From Bacteroides graminisolvens DSM 19988 = JCM 15093 (GTDB taxonomy: Bacteria > Bacteroidota > Bacteroidia > Bacteroidales > Bacteroidaceae): 64,000 bases of DNA. This document shows positions 61,471 to 64,000 of this stretch, piece after piece. How positions within the stretch are numbered: position 1 is the first letter of the stretch; each line of letters begins with the position of its first letter. A program made the position numbers and the translations under genes. The notes under the pieces were generated by a model. That model searched no databases, was not told where the DNA came from, and worked only from the letters and a program-made list of their open reading frames with translations. Location: the NCBI RefSeq assembly GCF_000428125.1, contig NZ_ATZI01000005.1, positions 124,001 to 188,000 of the forward strand, read 5' to 3'.

Positions 61471-61774
61471 TGGATGTTTTCAAAAACGAGGTCGTCCGGT
61501 AGCCCCACTGCTCATGGACGATACCGAGAAGTTTTGTGCATGCTACCTAATCAAATTTGTGTATAAGGACGAGAAGACGCTTAAAATGAATTACTTCAGC
61601 GGCTAGGACCTCGATTGGATCGGAGAAACCTTGATTATAGAGGCAGTAGCTGGATTCTATATAAATCCTGAGTTGGAAAAGAACCAAGTGTATCTTGCAT
61701 GCGTTTTGGCAAAGACGATAGAGCAATATAATTCTTTGAAACCTACTGAAACTCTTTCAAATGACTTGCAATAG
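61471..61774 (+). pseudogene. Unrecognised degenerate coding fragment
   Basis: An open frame continues with one in-frame TAG (61604-61606). Blocks such as RGRPVAPLLMDDTEKFCA before the stop and DLDWIGETLIIEAV after it look protein-like. I do not recognise the family. It ends 12 bases before the sugar transferase gene. Confidence 0.45.
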
Positions 61775-61786
61775 CATTGAGATAAT

Positions 61787-62404
61787 ATGTACAAAAATTT
61801 CTTTAAAAGACTGATTGATACTACCTTGGCCATTTCTGGTCTGGTGGTTTTCTGCATTCCGATGATCATCATCGCTATCTGTATCAAGTGTGATTCGAAG
61901 GGTCCTGTGTTTTTCAAGCAAAAGCGCATGGGTAAGGCCTATAATCCTATCTTGGTGTATAAATTCCGTACAATGTGTGACCATGCTTACGAGGTTGGTG
62001 GTATTGCTACCAGCGCAAGCGACAGCCGTATCACAAAGGTGGGTGTTTTCCTTCGTCGTACAAGTCTGGATGAGTTGCCGCAGATGTTCAATATCATCAA
62101 CGGCACGATGGCTATCATCGGTCCTCGCCCGATTTTGGATTGGGAGTTTGAGGAATATCGCGACAAGGATCCTCGTTACATCAAACGCTATGACGTGAAA
62201 GCAGGTATGTTCTGTACGGTGGACGTGGTGGATCGCTCGGCTTTGCGCGACCAGCAGTTCACGATGGATGCCGACTACGCCGAGAGCGTGAGCTTCGGTC
62301 TGGATTTAAAGACATTCTTTGGTATCATCGCGCCTGTGCTGACGGGTAAGGGCGTATATAAGGACGAGAACAAAAAATTCAATAAGTCACAAAATAAATC
62401 ATAA
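61787..62404 (+). CDS. PglC-like initiating sugar-phosphate transferase
   Basis: A 205-aa monotopic phosphoglycosyl transferase. A membrane-embedded helix at about 10-32 is followed by FFKQKRMGKAYNPILVYKFRTM and the catalytic Asp-Glu pair in RRTSLDELPQMFNI, with IGPRPILDWEF and YDVKAGMFCTVDV after. It moves a sugar-1-phosphate from a UDP-sugar to undecaprenyl phosphate, the first step of repeat-unit assembly. A UDP-sugar from the dehydratase route is a plausible donor. Less AT-rich than the genes before it. Confidence 0.9.
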   Translation: MYKNFFKRLIDTTLAISGLVVFCIPMIIIAICIKCDSKGPVFFKQKRMGKAYNPILVYKFRTMCDHAYEVGGIATSASDSRITKVGVFLRRTSLDELPQMFNIINGTMAIIGPRPILDWEFEEYRDKDPRYIKRYDVKAGMFCTVDVVDRSALRDQQFTMDADYAESVSFGLDLKTFFGIIAPVLTGKGVYKDENKKFNKSQNKS

Positions 62405-62409
62405 CAGAT

Positions 62410-63555
62410 ATGAATAATCAATATAACGGCCATTTGTGCATCGTGTTTGCACTTGAGCATTACAATCCGCTGAATATGATTCGTGCCTTAGGCGAGAACG
62501 GTGTTAATCCTGTTTACATCTCGGTGAAGAGACGCTACGAGGTAGCGACGAAGAGTAAGTACATCTCGGAACTGCATCGTTTTGACTCGGTTGAGGATGG
62601 TTTCAAGTGGCTGTTGGAGACCTACGGTCATTTGGCTGAGGAGACCGGCAAGAAGCCTTACATAGTGTTCTCAGACGACAAGTCGGTGGGCTACTTTGAC
62701 CTGCGCTATGATGAGTGGAAAGACAAGTTCATCACTTACAATGCCGGTCGTACGGGTCGCATCAACGAGTTTATGGACAAGTATGAGATTCAGCAATGCG
62801 CCAAGAGGCACGGATTCAACGTGCTGGACAGTTATGTGATCAGCAAGAATGATGCTTTGCCTGAGAACCTGTGGTATCCAATCATCACCAAGGATATTTC
62901 GCCTAACTCGGGTAGTTGGAAGGCTGACGTGTATATCTGCCAGAACGAGCAGGAACTGAAGGACGCCATCGTAAAGATTGAGAGTCCGCTGATTATGATT
63001 CAGCACTTTGTGGACAAGCAAAATGAGATGGCGCTGGAAGGTTACTGCATCAACAGGGGTAAAGACATGCAGATTGTGACCGAGATGAAGTGGAAGTACC
63101 TCATTCAGGGCTACTATAGCCCTTATCACGACGTGAAGATGTTTGAGGACAAGGAGATGGAGGCCAAGCTGCAGGCTATGTTCGAGGAGATTGGTTTCGA
63201 GGGCGTGTTTGAAGTGGAATTCCTCATCGACAATGACGGTACCTACTACTTCATGGAGACAAATTTCCGTGCTTCAGCTTGGAACCCAACGGGTAAGTTT
63301 GCCGGTATGCCTTTGCCATACCTTTGGATCAAGGGCATGGAGAACGGCTTTATTGATCCTGCCGACCGCAAGGAGTTTGAACCTTTCACCAGCATGAGTG
63401 AGATGATTGATTACGCCAAGCGTGTAGAGGGTGGCATGTGCTCGATTGCCGAGTGGTTGCGCGACTTCAAGGATGCCAAGTGCGTGTACATCTATGATAA
63501 GGAGGACCCCGGACCTTGGGATGAAGTGATTAAAAACTGGGAGAATTTCAAATAA
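62410..63555 (+). CDS. ATP-grasp ligase of the capsule locus
   Basis: A 381-aa protein with an ATP-grasp fold. The preATP-grasp part opens LCIVFALEHYNPLNMIRALGENG, the nucleotide-binding part has YPIITKDISPNSG, and the metal-binding C-terminal strands are EVEFLIDNDGTYYFMETNFR. Such ligases form amide or similar bonds using ATP. Beside a sugar transferase and an epimerase, it probably attaches an amino acid or other acyl group to a sugar; the substrate is not readable. It starts 6 bases after the transferase. Confidence 0.75.
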   Translation: MNNQYNGHLCIVFALEHYNPLNMIRALGENGVNPVYISVKRRYEVATKSKYISELHRFDSVEDGFKWLLETYGHLAEETGKKPYIVFSDDKSVGYFDLRYDEWKDKFITYNAGRTGRINEFMDKYEIQQCAKRHGFNVLDSYVISKNDALPENLWYPIITKDISPNSGSWKADVYICQNEQELKDAIVKIESPLIMIQHFVDKQNEMALEGYCINRGKDMQIVTEMKWKYLIQGYYSPYHDVKMFEDKEMEAKLQAMFEEIGFEGVFEVEFLIDNDGTYYFMETNFRASAWNPTGKFAGMPLPYLWIKGMENGFIDPADRKEFEPFTSMSEMIDYAKRVEGGMCSIAEWLRDFKDAKCVYIYDKEDPGPWDEVIKNWENFK

Positions 63556-63556
63556 T

Positions 63557-64000
63557 ATGGAAAAACTATTGTTTACCGGTGGAACGGGTTTTCTTGGCCG
63601 AAATATCAAGTCTCTACTTGACAAGACGTATGGAGTGACCACTATCGGCATCATGGATGCGGATATGATTAAAGCTAATTTTGTTAGCGGAGTACCTGAA
63701 TTGCCAGAGTATTATGATGTGGTACTTCATGCAGCAGGCAAGGCTCATATTTATCCAAAGACTGAGGCTGAGCGTCAGGCATTCTATGATGTAAATCTGA
63801 TTGGAACTATTCATTTGTGTGATGCGTTGGAGAAAGTAGGTGTACCTAAGGCGTTCATCTTTATATCTACGCTTAATGTGTATGGTGATGAACCTGGCAA
63901 CATGAATACAGAAGATGATCGTCTACTGGTTGGTTCTTCGCCTTATGCAGACAGTAAGATCAAGGCAGAGAAATATTTGACAGAATGGTGTGCTAAGAAT
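63557..64000 (+). CDS. NAD-dependent epimerase/dehydratase, 3' truncated by the window
   Basis: ATG at 63557, one base after the previous stop. The 148 visible residues start with the extended SDR NAD motif FTGGTGFLGRN and continue with VVLHAAGKAHIY, DVNLIGTIHLCDAL, FISTLNVYGDE and the active-site YADSKIKAEKYL (Tyr and Lys). It is a sugar-nucleotide or lipid-linked sugar epimerase or dehydrogenase of the capsule set; its position after PglC-like and ATP-grasp genes suggests it acts on the first sugar. No stop within the window. Confidence 0.82.
   Translation, partial: MEKLLFTGGTGFLGRNIKSLLDKTYGVTTIGIMDADMIKANFVSGVPELPEYYDVVLHAAGKAHIYPKTEAERQAFYDVNLIGTIHLCDALEKVGVPKAFIFISTLNVYGDEPGNMNTEDDRLLVGSSPYADSKIKAEKYLTEWCAKN

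Noticed and set aside
1..64000. CRISPR arrays, rRNA, tRNA, intact transposases or integrases
   Set aside because: I looked for regularly spaced repeats, conserved RNA segments and recombinase motifs and saw none. The short tandem repeats at 39551 and 42871 lack CRISPR-length spacers.

Overview
The window is a chromosomal segment of a Bacteroidales bacterium, most likely Bacteroides or a close relative. The evidence is the promoter style (-33 TTTG and -7 TAnnTTTG about 19 bases apart), Bacteroidota-restricted families (DUF3127, DUF4494, DUF4248, a DUF4348-like lipoprotein), an UpxY-type NusG paralogue heading a capsule operon, and the VirE-like/HU/amidase gene set often found in Bacteroides capsule loci. 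No rRNA, tRNA, CRISPR array or intact insertion sequence was recognised.

Bases 1-24,700 are compact, fairly GC-rich core genome: the end of hisIE, an FtsE-like ATPase, aspartokinase and diaminopimelate decarboxylase (lysine branch), ferritin, the two-enzyme threonine-to-glycine route (kbl and an SDR-type threonine dehydrogenase, divergent), murB, a metallo-beta-lactamase-fold hydrolase, then a genome-maintenance and cofactor block (DUF3127, dnaN, DnaQ-like exonuclease, coaBC, recN, rlmB), a TPR protein with a protease-like domain lacking its catalytic residues, ridA, folC, PIN-PhoH, a dihydroorotate-dehydrogenase-like protein, yggS and DUF4494.

Bases 24,980-37,930 are the first capsular polysaccharide (CPS) unit. 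A consensus promoter is followed by a leader hairpin, upxY, export genes (wza, wzc, YjbH-like), a membrane sugar dehydratase, glmS and a uronic-acid set (ugd, GHMP kinase, nucleotidyltransferase, UDP-glucuronate epimerase) consistent with UDP-galacturonate supply. It ends in a strong terminator.

Bases 37,930-45,700 interrupt the capsule genes with an accessory module: HU-like protein, a tiny membrane peptide and an amidase on the minus strand; an orphan HigA antitoxin, an unknown 77-aa protein, an AbiEi-like/Fic fusion and DUF4248 on the plus strand; and a large primase-like/DUF3987 protein on the minus strand. Its intergenic spaces are full of repeats that look like operators: five 10-base tandem units, a 74-base direct repeat, a TGTAATT array and a 14-base inverted repeat.

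Bases 45,700-64,000 are the second CPS unit. It opens with its own consensus promoter, a leader with mutually exclusive hairpins and a long NusG-like protein carrying an extra helical domain. UDP-L-FucNAc genes (fnlC, fnlB, fnlA), a nonulosonate-type set (SpsF-like, NeuB-like, and a KdsC/KDN-phosphatase-like protein that has lost its nucleophile), wzx, wzy, glycosyltransferases, a PglC-like initiating transferase, an ATP-grasp ligase and the start of an epimerase follow. This half is visibly AT-richer and carries decay: a serine-acetyltransferase pseudogene, an acyltransferase split at a G8 tract, and an endonuclease/exonuclease/phosphatase-family pseudogene.

The most interesting items are the long NusG-like regulator with its switch-like leader, the AbiEi-Fic fusion with its repeat array, the G8 tract that could make a capsule acyltransferase phase-variable, the A10 tract between the CoaC and CoaB domains, and the primase/HU/membrane-peptide/amidase module inside the capsule locus.
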